Source: Lacticaseibacillus paracasei subsp. paracasei (GTDB taxonomy: Bacteria; Bacillota; Bacilli; Lactobacillales; Lactobacillaceae). From it: 64,000 bases of DNA. Made by a program: the position numbers and the translations under genes. Below the pieces are notes generated by a model. That model ran no database searches. It was given only the letters and a program-made list of their open reading frames with translations, and was not told the origin of the DNA. The DNA is taken from positions 1 through 64,000 of the forward strand of contig NZ_AP012541.1 of assembly GCF_000829035.1 (NCBI RefSeq), in the 5' to 3' direction. This document shows positions 10,453 through 18,478 of the stretch, piece after piece. Numbering within the stretch: position 1 is the first letter of the stretch; the number at the start of each line of letters is the position of its first letter.

Positions 10453-10884
10453 ATGTTGAATAGTGTGAGTCTAACAGGGCGGTTGACCAAGGAACCTGAA
10501 GTTTTCCGAACGGCTAACGAGCTTGATATCGTCCGATTTACGTTGGCGGTGAATCGCGTTTTCAAGAATAAAACGGGACAGCGCGAGACTGATTTTATTG
10601 AGTGTGTCATTTTTGGCAAACGCGCCTTAACTTTTGCGGGATCAACTACCAAAGGGTCATTGTTGGGTATTTCAGGGCGGCTGAGTAATAATCATTTTGA
10701 AAATAAGCAAGGTGAGCAAGTGTGGCGGACCGCTGTCGTCGTTGATAATTTTGCTTGGTTGGAGTCGCGAGCCACGACGGAAAGCCGCCGGGCAGGGACC
10801 TTGCAGGCGACAGGAACAGACGACGTCATGCCAGTAGAGGAAGGCACCCTGCCACAGGTCGCAACCGACGATCTGCCATTTTAG
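10453..10884 (+). CDS. Second single-stranded DNA-binding protein (SsbB-like)
   Basis: A 143-aa single OB-fold SSB starting MLNSVSLTGRLTKEPEV, with a short linker and the acidic protein-interaction tip DDLPF. Its ribosome binding site GAGGAGGAG is excellent. It is a paralogue of the ssb in the rpsF operon 450 bp downstream and resembles the short SsbB type linked to competence or recombination in Bacillota. The rpsF promoter begins right after its stop. A palindromic repeat half lies just ahead of its start. Confidence 0.9.
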   Translation: MLNSVSLTGRLTKEPEVFRTANELDIVRFTLAVNRVFKNKTGQRETDFIECVIFGKRALTFAGSTTKGSLLGISGRLSNNHFENKQGEQVWRTAVVVDNFAWLESRATTESRRAGTLQATGTDDVMPVEEGTLPQVATDDLPF

Positions 10885-10907
10885 TGGTGGTATTCGCCGC
10901 GGATCTA

Positions 10908-11011
10908 TGCTACAATTTTAACTCGTGAGTATCCGGCTATTCTATAGCCTTAGTACTCTCCTTGCTCCGGCAAATGACCGGGGCCTAAAGTCCATAAGGA
11001 GGTGAATCGTC
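10908..11011 (+). promoter_or_regulatory. rpsF promoter and structured leader (candidate S6:S18 leader)
   Basis: An extended -10, TGCTACAAT, lies at 10908-10916. About 90 nt of leader follow, containing GCTCCGG...CCGGGGC and other pairing segments. Autoregulatory S6:S18-binding leaders precede rpsF in many bacteria. The position and CCGG-rich hairpin fit, but the conserved motif was not checked base by base. Confidence 0.55.
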
Positions 11012-11308
11012 ATGGCTGAAACCAAATATGAAGTCACTTATATCATCCGTCCAGATTTGGACGATGCTGCAAAGACTGAATTGGTTGAACGTTTTGACAA
11101 TATTTTGAAGGAAAATGGTGCCAACATCATTGATTCCAAGGATTGGCAAAAGCGTAAGCTCGCATATGAGATCAACAAGTACAACGAAGGTCTCTATCAT
11201 ATCGTGAACTTGTCCGCAGAAGATGACAAAGCGATCAATGAATTTGATCGTCTTGGCAAGATCAACAACGATATTCTGCGTCACATGATCGTGAAGCGAG
11301 AAGACTAA
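11012..11308 (+). CDS. rpsF: 30S ribosomal protein S6
   Basis: A 98-aa protein with the typical S6 pattern ([13 protein letters not shown]...[14 protein letters not shown] [13 protein letters not shown]...[10 protein letters not shown]). S6 pairs with S18 on the small-subunit platform. It has a strong AAGGAGGTG ribosome binding site and is first gene of the rpsF-ssb-rpsR operon. Confidence 0.98.
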
Positions 11309-11338
11309 TCGTAACTTTTTTGAAAGGGGCGCTACGGC

Positions 11339-11935
11339 ATGCTTAACAGTGTTGCATTGACAGGTCGATTAACCAGAGACGTTGATTTGCGTTACACGCA
11401 AAGTGGCACGGCTGTCGGTTCTTTCACGCTGGCCGTTGACCGCCAGTTCCGCAGTGCAAACGGCGAACGTGAAACTGACTTCATCAATTGTGTGATCTGG
11501 CGTAAGTCTGCAGAGAACTTTGCAAACTTCACCAAAAAGGGATCCATGGTTGGAGTTGAAGGCCATATCCAAACGCGTACGTATGATAACGCGCAAGGAC
11601 AAAAGGTCTACGTGACCGAAGTCGTCGTTGAAAACTTTGCGTTGCTGGAATCCCGGGCAACGACTCAACAGCGGCCGTCCGAACCGGCAAATCCAGCTGG
11701 CCAAGGTAATCAGAACTATGGCGGCGGGCAGCAGTTTGGCAATAACCAACCGCAGAATCCGCCAAGTTTTGGTTCACAAGGCGCCCCGAACAATGCATCA
11801 TCACCGAATCCGGGTCAAAATCCGGCAGCAAGTCAGAACCAAGGAGGCAACTCCGCGGCTAACCCTGCTAATCCCGATCCGTTTGCTAATAATGGCAAGC
11901 CGATCGACATTTCCGATGATGATTTGCCATTCTAA
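11339..11935 (+). CDS. ssb: Single-stranded DNA-binding protein SSB
   Basis: A 198-aa main replicative SSB. The OB fold ([19 protein letters not shown]...) spans residues 1-107. A long N, P, Q and G-rich linker follows, ending in the acidic tip DDDLPF that binds partner proteins. It is placed between rpsF and rpsR as in most Bacillota, 30 bp after rpsF with an AAAGGGG ribosome binding site. Confidence 0.97.
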   Translation: MLNSVALTGRLTRDVDLRYTQSGTAVGSFTLAVDRQFRSANGERETDFINCVIWRKSAENFANFTKKGSMVGVEGHIQTRTYDNAQGQKVYVTEVVVENFALLESRATTQQRPSEPANPAGQGNQNYGGGQQFGNNQPQNPPSFGSQGAPNNASSPNPGQNPAASQNQGGNSAANPANPDPFANNGKPIDISDDDLPF

Positions 11936-12021
11936 GGTGTGACTCAAAGTCGCACTAACCGCGGTAATCCCTTCAGGCGAAGGGTTATCTAAGTGGAATC
12001 TTTGATAAGGGAGGAATTCTC

Positions 12022-12258
12022 ATGGCACAACAACGCCGTGGTGGCCGTCGTCGTCGTAAAGTCGACTTCATCGCCGCAAACCACATCGAATATATCGATT
12101 ATAAAGACACGAACTTGTTGGATCGGTTCATCTCAGAACGTGGCAAGATTTTGCCGCGTCGGGTAACCGGCACCAGCGCTAAGAACCAACGTAAGCTGAC
12201 GATCGCAATCAAGCGAGCTCGGATTATGGGTCTTCTGCCATTTGTTTCAGAAGATTAA
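12022..12258 (+). CDS. rpsR: 30S ribosomal protein S18
   Basis: A 78-aa basic protein with the S18 core ([25 protein letters not shown] and [12 protein letters not shown]). It has a GGGAGG ribosome binding site. In the gap after ssb a small hairpin CCCTTCaggcGAAGGG at about 11970 could be a processing or attenuation site. The operon ends at a terminator just after this gene. Confidence 0.98.
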   Translation: MAQQRRGGRRRRKVDFIAANHIEYIDYKDTNLLDRFISERGKILPRRVTGTSAKNQRKLTIAIKRARIMGLLPFVSED

Positions 12259-12271
12259 TTGGTATTCAAAA

Positions 12272-12308
12272 GGACGTTCCTGCTTAACTGGCGGGAGCGT
12301 CTTTTTTT
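12272..12308 (+). terminator. Terminator of the rpsF-ssb-rpsR operon
   Basis: Stem GACGTTCCTGC...GGCGGGAGCGTC followed by seven T. Confidence 0.9.
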
Positions 12309-12312
12309 GTGT

Positions 12313-12430
12313 GAGCGTGAATTGGCGCGGGTAGTAACCGGAGCGTAAGCGGCCTAAGTCGTGATGACCGGTCTTGGGTCATTGCGACTTAGGTCTTTAC
12401 GTGCAGGATACTGCGCCAATTCGCGCGTTA
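12313..12430 (+). repeat. Dispersed palindromic repeat, copy 4
   Basis: A full-length copy (GAGCGTGAATTGGCGC...GCGCCAATTCGCGCGTTA). The outer arms differ from other copies but remain complementary (AATTGGCGC with GCGCCAATT), so the hairpin rather than the sequence is kept. It lies after the rpsR terminator. Confidence 0.8.
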
Positions 12431-12685
12431 TGATGAATTTTGACGCCTTTAATTGTTATTTTCGATCCTGTCACAAAGAAGAGAAGTGTATGAGACCAAT
12501 CGGTAAAACAGCAAGCCCTTTTCTCGAAATAAATTGAATACTGGCTAAAAACATTTTCTATCATGAAGCAGACCAATGTATGACGATTGCAATATTTATC
12601 ACAAGCTTATTGTTATATAAAATAACGAGATAGTTCTACAATAGCGGTGATCAGGAATACAGGGAAAAATGACATTATTGGTTAC
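12431..12685. promoter_or_regulatory. Original upstream region of cydA with a Rex-like site
   Basis: AT-rich with no ORF. The 18-mer TTGCAATATTTATCACAA at 12587-12604 resembles the Rex redox-repressor operator (right half good, left half weak), followed by TATATAAAAT-type -10 sequence near 12614. An IS30 element begins at about 12686, so any cyd promoter here is now about 1.1 kb from cydA. Confidence 0.4.
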
Positions 12686-13734
12686 CTAGATTGCAATAAT
12701 AAAGTTACCACCTAGAAAGAGGCTTGCTCACTGCTTGAACTGGGGTTTGCCAACGGAGACATTTTCTAGGTTTGTTATTGATAAGCGCTGTGGCTTGTTG
12801 AATATCGGTCTCTGAAACCTGATCAAACTGTGTTCCCTTCGGGAAATAGTAGCGAAGTTCTCGATTGAACCGTTCATTTGTGCCCCGTTCATTCGGGTGA
12901 TAGGCGTGGCAAAAGTAAACCGGTATCCGATAGCGCTTTGTAAGCGCCTGATCGCAGGAAAACTCTTTACCGTGATCAACCGTCACTGATCGAACCGGAC
13001 CCGGAAAGTCCACCATCAGTCTTGCAAATCCCTTGAGAACAGCATTTTGTGATAAGTTTTCAAGCTTAGTTGTCGCCATTAAACGTGTCACCCGATCGAC
13101 AATGGTCAAAACAGCAGCCTTTGACCCGCGACCACCGCGAACTGTATCCATCTCTAAATGTCCTTTTTCGGTTCGCCGATTAGCTGACTCACTGCGAATC
13201 TCAATTGAGGTGCCTACTGCTTGGTTATAGCGCGACCGAAGGTCTTGTCTTCTTTTATGACGTTTACCGTGATCAAAGAGTTGGCTTGGCTGAAAATCGA
13301 CTTGTCTTTGATAAATCCAGTGGTAAATCGTGTGTGGCGCACAGTGAACGGCATAACCGACCATTTCAGGGGACCAACCTAGGTTTAGCTTCTCAGTTAC
13401 CATCCGCTTCAACTTAGGCGTTAAAATCGAGTGCCGACCACAACGATGCCGACAAGTATCGGCATGATCCTGAGCTATAATGGCGCAGTAATCACCTTCA
13501 GGGCAACGGTGAAGCTCATGCCTAATAGAAATACGAGAGCGGCCTAAGGTCGCGGCGATGTATTGAATCGTGTGGTGTTGCATCAGTTCTATCTGAGATC
13601 GTTCAATTAAGGTTATAATGGCCATGGGACCTGTCCTTCTCTCTAGATGGTATGTTATGCAAACACCATTTTAGCAAGAACGGACAGGTCTTTTTTCACA
13701 TTTTCTGGGTGGTAACTTTAATTATGCAATCTAG
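12686..13734 (-). mobile_element. IS30-family element, ISLpl1-like
   Basis: About 1.04 kb bounded by imperfect inverted repeats. The left end begins GATTGCAATAATAAAG at about 12689. The right end, read inward, begins GATTGCATAATTAAAG from about 13731. CTAG flanks both sides, so the exact target duplication is ambiguous (2-4 bp). Size and ends fit ISLpl1-type elements of lactobacilli. It has landed between the cyd upstream region and the cydA ribosome binding site. Confidence 0.85.
12705..13625 (-). CDS. IS30-family transposase (ISLpl1-like)
   Basis: A 306-aa intact transposase. An N-terminal helix-turn-helix (IQYIAATLGRSRISIRHEL) is followed by the DDE core: D in LEMDTVRG, D in VTVDHGKEF and E in RGTNERFNREL. 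The length is normal and the element looks potentially active. Its sequence is distinct from the three 338-aa IS30 transposases in the window. Confidence 0.93.
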   Translation of the reverse strand: MAIITLIERSQIELMQHHTIQYIAATLGRSRISIRHELHRCPEGDYCAIIAQDHADTCRHRCGRHSILTPKLKRMVTEKLNLGWSPEMVGYAVHCAPHTIYHWIYQRQVDFQPSQLFDHGKRHKRRQDLRSRYNQAVGTSIEIRSESANRRTEKGHLEMDTVRGGRGSKAAVLTIVDRVTRLMATTKLENLSQNAVLKGFARLMVDFPGPVRSVTVDHGKEFSCDQALTKRYRIPVYFCHAYHPNERGTNERFNRELRYYFPKGTQFDQVSETDIQQATALINNKPRKCLRWQTPVQAVSKPLSRW

Positions 13735-13754
13735 GGTTAATAGAGGTGATCAAA

Positions 13755-15233
13755 ATGGGGCTCACGTTAGCCACGATTCCGCTGGCTGTGACGAATCTGT
13801 CACGCATGCAGTTTGCGGTAACCGCGATCACGCATTTTCTATTTGTAACAACGACCATTGGCATGTTGTTGACGACGATGATTTTTGAATTTATGTACGC
13901 GTATGGCCGTGGCGATACTGAAAAGTATGGCCGGCTGACCTTATTCTTCAGTCGGATTTTCTTCTTCAGTTTTGGGACAGGTGTTGTTACCGGGCTGATC
14001 ATGGAGTTTCAATTTGGGATGAATTGGTCGGCGTTTACGCGGTTGATGGGTGATGTTGCCGGTGTACCACTGGCGAGCGAAAGTATGATTTCCTTCTTCG
14101 TTGAGTCGACCATCATCGGTTTATGGCGCTTTACTTGGGGTAAGTTGCCAAAACGAGCACATGCTTGGTTAGGCGTTGGGATGTTGGGTGCATCGCTTTT
14201 TTCCATTGTCTGGATCATTGCAATCAATGCATTCATGCAAAATCCTTATGGTTTCCGTCTGGAAGGTGGCCGTGCACGGCTCACGAGTCTGATTACGTTA
14301 TTACAGAACCCGCAATATCGGCCGGAATTTTTGCATGTTTTATTCGCGATCCTGATCACCGGCGGATTTTTGACAGCAGGGATTGCTGCCTGGCAGATTC
14401 TGCACAAGCGTGATACGTCAGCGTTCAAAATTGCCGTTCAAATTGGCTTACTCATTGCTTTGCCAGCAGCATTCTTACAGCCGGCACAAGGCGACGATCA
14501 AGGTGCCGCAACAGCAGCGTTGCAGCCGATGAAGTTTACCGCAATTGAAGGCCGGTATGAGACGGAAGGTAGTCCCACAACTGGGGCACCTTGGGCGATG
14601 GCTGCGCTGATCAATGAAGACACGCACACAACCAAGGCCGTGTCGATTCCGAACATGGGGACTTACTTCGGCAAGAACACGTTCACTGGCACCATGCCGG
14701 GCATGAACGCTGTTGCCAAAATGTATCACGCAAAGTTCGATAAGACGGTTGCCAAGTCGTACGATGGCCAGATGACTTATTATCCGCCAGTGACCCTGCT
14801 GTTCTGGACCATGCATTTGATGGTTTATGCGGGGTACTTCTTCACGATGTTCGCGTTGTTTGCGACGATCATGCTGCATCGGCGGCAATCGGCAATCGAA
14901 GATCATCCCAAAACGTTGCGGACACTCGGTTGGGTACTATGGCTGCCATATTTGACCTTCACATCTGGCTGGATCGTTGCGGAAGTTGGCCGATATCCAT
15001 TTGTGGTTTATGGGCTACTCACGCAGTACGATGCGGTTTCACCGAGTGTGACCGTCACTGAGGCTGGTACGAGTCTGGCCTTGTTCTTAATGGCCGATAT
15101 CTTCTTAGTGACCACGATGATTTACATTTCACATCGCACTGTTAAACGCGGTTTGCCGCAAATCACCGGTGATTATCCAGAAGATCGCACAATTCCGGAT
15201 CCATTTGCAAAGGAGGCGTTCAGTCATGCCTAG
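13755..15233 (+). CDS. cydA: Cytochrome bd quinol oxidase subunit I
   Basis: A 492-aa membrane subunit that binds the haems and oxidises quinol, giving haem-dependent respiration in lactic acid bacteria. It shows AVTAITHFLFVTTTIGMLL near the N terminus and the haem-region motif GWIVAEVGRYPFVVYG. ATG 13755 is chosen because GAGGTG lies six bases ahead; the frame is open further upstream from a GTG. The IS end lies only about 20 bp before the start, so transcription must read through the IS or arise from its end. The stop overlaps cydB by eight bases. Confidence 0.95.
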   Translation: MGLTLATIPLAVTNLSRMQFAVTAITHFLFVTTTIGMLLTTMIFEFMYAYGRGDTEKYGRLTLFFSRIFFFSFGTGVVTGLIMEFQFGMNWSAFTRLMGDVAGVPLASESMISFFVESTIIGLWRFTWGKLPKRAHAWLGVGMLGASLFSIVWIIAINAFMQNPYGFRLEGGRARLTSLITLLQNPQYRPEFLHVLFAILITGGFLTAGIAAWQILHKRDTSAFKIAVQIGLLIALPAAFLQPAQGDDQGAATAALQPMKFTAIEGRYETEGSPTTGAPWAMAALINEDTHTTKAVSIPNMGTYFGKNTFTGTMPGMNAVAKMYHAKFDKTVAKSYDGQMTYYPPVTLLFWTMHLMVYAGYFFTMFALFATIMLHRRQSAIEDHPKTLRTLGWVLWLPYLTFTSGWIVAEVGRYPFVVYGLLTQYDAVSPSVTVTEAGTSLALFLMADIFLVTTMIYISHRTVKRGLPQITGDYPEDRTIPDPFAKEAFSHA

Positions 15234-16245
15234 CCTTTCAAATTTACAAGTGATCTTTCTAGGTATCATTTCGACTGAGCTGATGCTATTCTTCGTTTTG
15301 GACGGCGCTGATTTCGGAGCCGGCATGGCGACATTCTTTGTTGGCGATGATCTATCCAAGCGTCAACAAATTATGAAGGTTACTGGACCAGTTTGGGGCG
15401 GTAATGAGACTTGGGCGGTCACCGCCTTTGCAGTGATGTTTGCGGCTTATCCGGGGTGGTACTCAGCGTTAACATCCGGTTATTACCCACTCATCTTCCT
15501 TATGCTGTTCTTTCTGATCTTTCGCGGGGTCTCGTTTGATTATCGCAATCAATGGCACAGTCGCCACTACAATCGCTTCTGGGACTGGGCACTTTTCATT
15601 GGCAGTTTAATGCCACCATTCCTGTTAGGCATTATCTTTAGTTCCACAGTAAGCGGCGTGCCGATTCGCAATGGCTTCGTCTACGCCAGCATGGGTGACA
15701 TTCTGACGCCATTCAGTATCCTCGGCGGCATTCTGGCCGTTCTCTTCAGCCTGAATGTTGGTTTGAATCGGGTCATCAAAAAAGTTACCGAACCGGTAGC
15801 AACAAGTTTGACAGTTGCGTTAAAACGAACCACTTGGATCCTCTATCCAGCGCTCGTCTTGTTTGCCATCTTATTGCCGTTTAACACGCAGTTCTTTACC
15901 AACCGGCCTGTCATTGTCACGTTACTGCTGATTTTACTGGTGGCCTTCCTCGGTGTTGAAACGTGGGCAATCAGCCAACAACGACGGCGTGTAGCCTTTT
16001 GGCTTAGTGTCGGCACCATGGCCAGCTTCATTTACACCATTTTTCTAGGGGTCTTTCCAACCCTGATTGTTGGCCGAACGGCGGGTACCTCCATTACGGC
16101 GTTAACAGCAACAAGCGGTCCGGTTTCTCTGTTATGGACAGCGTGGTTGTTCGGCTTCACGATTATCTTGATGGTGGGTTTGCAGGCAACAGCCTATCAC
16201 CTAATCAATAAGTACTACCACGAGCCGGCATCGCCAATGATATAA
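15226..16245 (+). CDS. cydB: Cytochrome bd quinol oxidase subunit II
   Basis: A 339-aa multi-span membrane subunit partnering CydA. The N-terminal LDGADFGAGM and VWGGNETW motifs are characteristic. The start at 15226 has GGAGG upstream, and the first eight bases overlap cydA, indicating coupling. Genes for the CydCD ABC transporter, which often follow, are not present here. Instead a small membrane-protein gene, split by IS30, follows within 25 bp. Confidence 0.95.
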   Translation: MPSLSNLQVIFLGIISTELMLFFVLDGADFGAGMATFFVGDDLSKRQQIMKVTGPVWGGNETWAVTAFAVMFAAYPGWYSALTSGYYPLIFLMLFFLIFRGVSFDYRNQWHSRHYNRFWDWALFIGSLMPPFLLGIIFSSTVSGVPIRNGFVYASMGDILTPFSILGGILAVLFSLNVGLNRVIKKVTEPVATSLTVALKRTTWILYPALVLFAILLPFNTQFFTNRPVIVTLLLILLVAFLGVETWAISQQRRRVAFWLSVGTMASFIYTIFLGVFPTLIVGRTAGTSITALTATSGPVSLLWTAWLFGFTIILMVGLQATAYHLINKYYHEPASPMI

Positions 16246-16288
16246 GCGGCGGCGAAAAGAAGGTGCATATGATGAAAAAGATCTGGAT

Positions 16289-17466
16289 CCTCAATTTTCA
16301 AGCCAAGTGCAACGATGATAACGAATTCTTGATAGTGGTCTAGGCTGTTACGCCATGCATCGGTAGTAATCGCATGGGCGAAGATAGTTCAGAATACGTC
16401 TGGGACGATGGTTCAGTGCGGATTGGACTGCTTGAATTTCAACCAGGGTAACTGCTCTGAGAGACTTCCCTTTCGGGAAGAATTCCCTAAGCAGTCCATT
16501 GGCGTTCTCGTTTGTGCCACGCTCCCAAGGCGAGTACGGATGTGCGAAGTAAATCTGGGTTCCAACAATCTCTGATAACTTGGCAAACTCGGAACCATTG
16601 TCAAAAGTGATACTCTCAAATTCCTTGGCCCCGTAGTCGTCGATCGTGTCCTGCAAGGCTTTAAGGCAGGTGCCCGCATGATAGTCAGGAATCTTGACGA
16701 TGATCTCAGTCCGGCTGTACCGTTCTGTGAGCGTCATTAATGCTGGCTCATCAGCTAAGCGAATACCTTTGACCAAGTCGCCTTCCCAATGTCCCACGCC
16801 TGTGCGGTCATTCACGGCCGCAGGACGCAACTCGATTGAGTCGCCGTATATCTTCTTATTCTTGCGCTTGTGGGCGTTCTTATAGCCTTTGATGCGGCGT
16901 CGGAGCTTCTTGGAAAGTGTCATGTTGTCTAGCTCAAGCAGCCCGGCGTCGATGTAGCGATACACAGTTGTCGTTGAAGGGCAAGCCTTGCCCTGGTCGC
17001 GATAGAAGTGTACGAAGCTATCAACGCTGTGTACGCGCGGCTTACGAGTAAGCTCCCTGGCGAGAGCCTTGAAGAACGCACGGCCGGTCTTAAGGAAGGC
17101 GTAGTGACCGGTTCTATCGCGTTTACGGTCGTGCATGGCTTGGGCAGTTTCCGCAAGATAGACTTGATGCGAGTGACGCTTCGAGTCGAGCTGAGTTACA
17201 GATCCACGCGTGATTTCTCGTGAGATTGTCGCTTTACTGCGATGAAGCTTCTGTGCAATCACGGTCGCGGTGTCACCAGCAGCCTGAAGGGCCTGAATTG
17301 TAGCACGGTCGCTAAAACTGAGTTGTTGGTAATGCTTGTGGGTGTTAGTCTGAGAGTGGGTCATGAAGATTCCTGCTTTCTTGTTTAGCTAGCACTAACA
17401 AGAATAGGTCTTCATGGCCTTTATGGTCTAGTCGTCAGGGTGTTGCACTTGAATTGTAAACTGGGG
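16289..17466 (-). mobile_element. IS30-family element, 1178 bp, copy 1
   Basis: Ends are CCTCAATTTTCAAG on the left and, read inward from the right, CCCCAGTTTACAATTC. Both continue into CAAGTGCAAC. The 14-bp target duplication AAAAAGATCTGGAT is at 16275-16288 and 17467-17480. It sits inside the small gene after cydB. Confidence 0.95.
16348..17364 (-). CDS. IS30-family transposase, copy 1
   Basis: A 338-aa transposase with N-terminal helix-turn-helix (ATVIAQKLHRSKATISREI) and a DDE core (HWEGDLVKG, TFDNGSEF, RGTNENANG). It is almost identical to copies 2 and 3; copy 1 has SKKLRRR where the others have PKKLRRR, and AVTLVEI where they have AITLVEI. Intact, so probably active. Confidence 0.95.
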   Translation of the reverse strand: MTHSQTNTHKHYQQLSFSDRATIQALQAAGDTATVIAQKLHRSKATISREITRGSVTQLDSKRHSHQVYLAETAQAMHDRKRDRTGHYAFLKTGRAFFKALARELTRKPRVHSVDSFVHFYRDQGKACPSTTTVYRYIDAGLLELDNMTLSKKLRRRIKGYKNAHKRKNKKIYGDSIELRPAAVNDRTGVGHWEGDLVKGIRLADEPALMTLTERYSRTEIIVKIPDYHAGTCLKALQDTIDDYGAKEFESITFDNGSEFAKLSEIVGTQIYFAHPYSPWERGTNENANGLLREFFPKGKSLRAVTLVEIQAVQSALNHRPRRILNYLRPCDYYRCMA

Positions 17467-17681
17467 AAAAAGATCTGGATCAATATCTTCTGGGGGCTGT
17501 TAGTCGTCAGCTTCTGGCTCTATCAGCTCTTCTGGCCATTATTCTGGAACCCGATCAGCAAGTTCTATGGCATGGTGGCGTTGTACAGCATTGCTGCTAT
17601 TGCTTTCGGTTTTGCAGTTCGGGCTACAGTAAAAAGGTACGGTCGGCAGAAAGCATAAAGATGAAGTTTATACGCCAAATA

Positions 17682-17736
17682 GACAACTAAAGTTCGCACA
17701 TAGTTATTATGTGTGACTTTAGTTGTCTTTTTTATT
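17682..17736 (+). terminator. Terminator after the cyd region
   Basis: Stem GACAACTAAAGT...ACTTTAGTTGTC with an inner CACATA/TATGTG pair, followed by TTTTTT. Confidence 0.9.
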
Positions 17737-17995
17737 ATATTCCCAGTTCTGTATACCGTTGGGTACCTGATGGACAATCAGTTGAGAGATGGAATTGTAC
17801 ATTTAAACGATGAAGACTTGATCAAAAAGCCTAAAAATAGTTGGATTAGATTCAGAGGATTATTTTTAGCCAAAAGTCCCAAATAAAAGGACGAAAATCT
17901 GAACTTAACCTTTATAAGAGTCAGTGTGCGACGTTTATCGGTAAAAACACGACGGTTAAAAATTTTTTACCACAAAATACACTTGCTATTTTATA
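17737..17995 (+). promoter_or_regulatory. Upstream region and promoter of the bacteriocin locus
   Basis: AT-rich with no gene. An extended -10, TGCTATTTT, at 17984-17992 has TTTTTA 17 bp upstream (17964-17969). Further up, TTCTGTATACC at 17747-17757 and TTGGGTA at 17759-17765 repeat both halves of the palindrome at 17996, suggesting a second, decayed operator. Confidence 0.5.
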
Positions 17996-18029
17996 TTGGG
18001 TATACAGAAGCCGGCTTCTGTATACCCAA
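17996..18029. promoter_or_regulatory. Perfect 34-bp palindrome ahead of the bacteriocin genes
   Basis: Each half reads TTGGGTATACAGAAGCC, a perfect inverted repeat with no spacer. It begins about four bases after the -10, so it overlaps the expected transcription start. It could be an operator or a hairpin at the mRNA 5' end. No T tract follows, so it is not a typical terminator. Confidence 0.75.
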
Positions 18030-18075
18030 AAACTAAACGTAAATGGCACGAATTAAATAATAAAGGAGAATACAC

Positions 18076-18294
18076 ATGAAAGACGTAAGTGTACTAAATG
18101 TAACTGAATTGGCTCAAGTTACTGGTGGTGGCATAGGGAAATGCATTGCTGGAACCGTCGGGGGTGGTGTCCTGGGTGCCCTCACAGGTGGAGGATTAGG
18201 TTCCAAAACCAAAAACCTGTATGTCATTGGCGGATTGGGAATTTTAGGAGGCGTCGGAGGCGCTATCTACGGTGCTTCAGAATCGTGTTTTTAA
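18076..18294 (+). CDS. Bacteriocin-like peptide precursor A, double-glycine leader
   Basis: A 72-aa precursor. The leader MKDVSVLNVTELAQVTGG (18 residues) ends in the double glycine cut by peptidase-containing ABC exporters. The mature part would be 54 residues, very rich in glycine with GxxxG motifs, and has one Cys near each end (mature positions 5 and 53). The ribosome binding site is AAAGGAG. It pairs with peptide B downstream, which has the same design, as expected of a class IIb two-peptide bacteriocin. No dedicated exporter with a C39 peptidase is seen nearby. Confidence 0.8.
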   Translation: MKDVSVLNVTELAQVTGGGIGKCIAGTVGGGVLGALTGGGLGSKTKNLYVIGGLGILGGVGGAIYGASESCF

Positions 18295-18466
18295 ACTTAT
18301 TTTTTGGGTGATTTGTGGCTTGATCAATATCATCTTCCGAATATTGATCGGTGATACATTCGAGCAGTCAATGTTGAATATATTAACAGTAATCCCTTTT
18401 TTCTGGATAATTGTTATCACAATAGAAATAACAGTCGCCCATTTTTCAGCGAAAGATCATTTATGA
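18272..18466 (+). CDS. Candidate bacteriocin immunity protein
   Basis: A 64-aa hydrophobic protein with two predicted membrane spans (about residues 7-27 and 36-56). It starts at GTG 18272 inside the end of peptide A, with GGAGG eleven bases ahead, and ends just before peptide B. Small membrane proteins encoded between or beside class II bacteriocin genes usually confer self-immunity, and that role is inferred from position alone. The start codon is uncertain. Confidence 0.55.
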   Translation: MLQNRVFKLIFWVICGLINIIFRILIGDTFEQSMLNILTVIPFFWIIVITIEITVAHFSAKDHL

Positions 18467-18478
18467 TGGAGGATGAAC

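Larger units (their letters stand above)
16269..17658 (+). pseudogene. Small membrane protein after cydB, interrupted by IS30
   Basis: Joining 16269-16288 to 17481-17658, that is removing the IS and one 14-bp duplication, gives an intact 65-aa frame starting MMKKIWINIFWGLLVV and ending RYGRQKA. It has an AAGGTG ribosome binding site 24 bp after cydB. Two hydrophobic segments are visible (about residues 8-28 and 36-55). The position suggests a cyd-associated small subunit or assembly factor, comparable in placement to CydX or CydS but longer; this is inference. In this strain the 3' part is fused to nine codons from the IS end. Confidence 0.8.

Noticed and set aside
12607..12629. TTGTTA...TAACGA as a clostridial-type Rex site
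   Set aside because: The half-site spacing is one base too long; the nearby 18-mer at 12587 is a better, though still weak, candidate.
17440..17658. A 72-aa ORF beginning MLHLNCKLG
   Set aside because: The first nine codons come from the IS30 end; the remainder is the 3' part of the interrupted gene after cydB.
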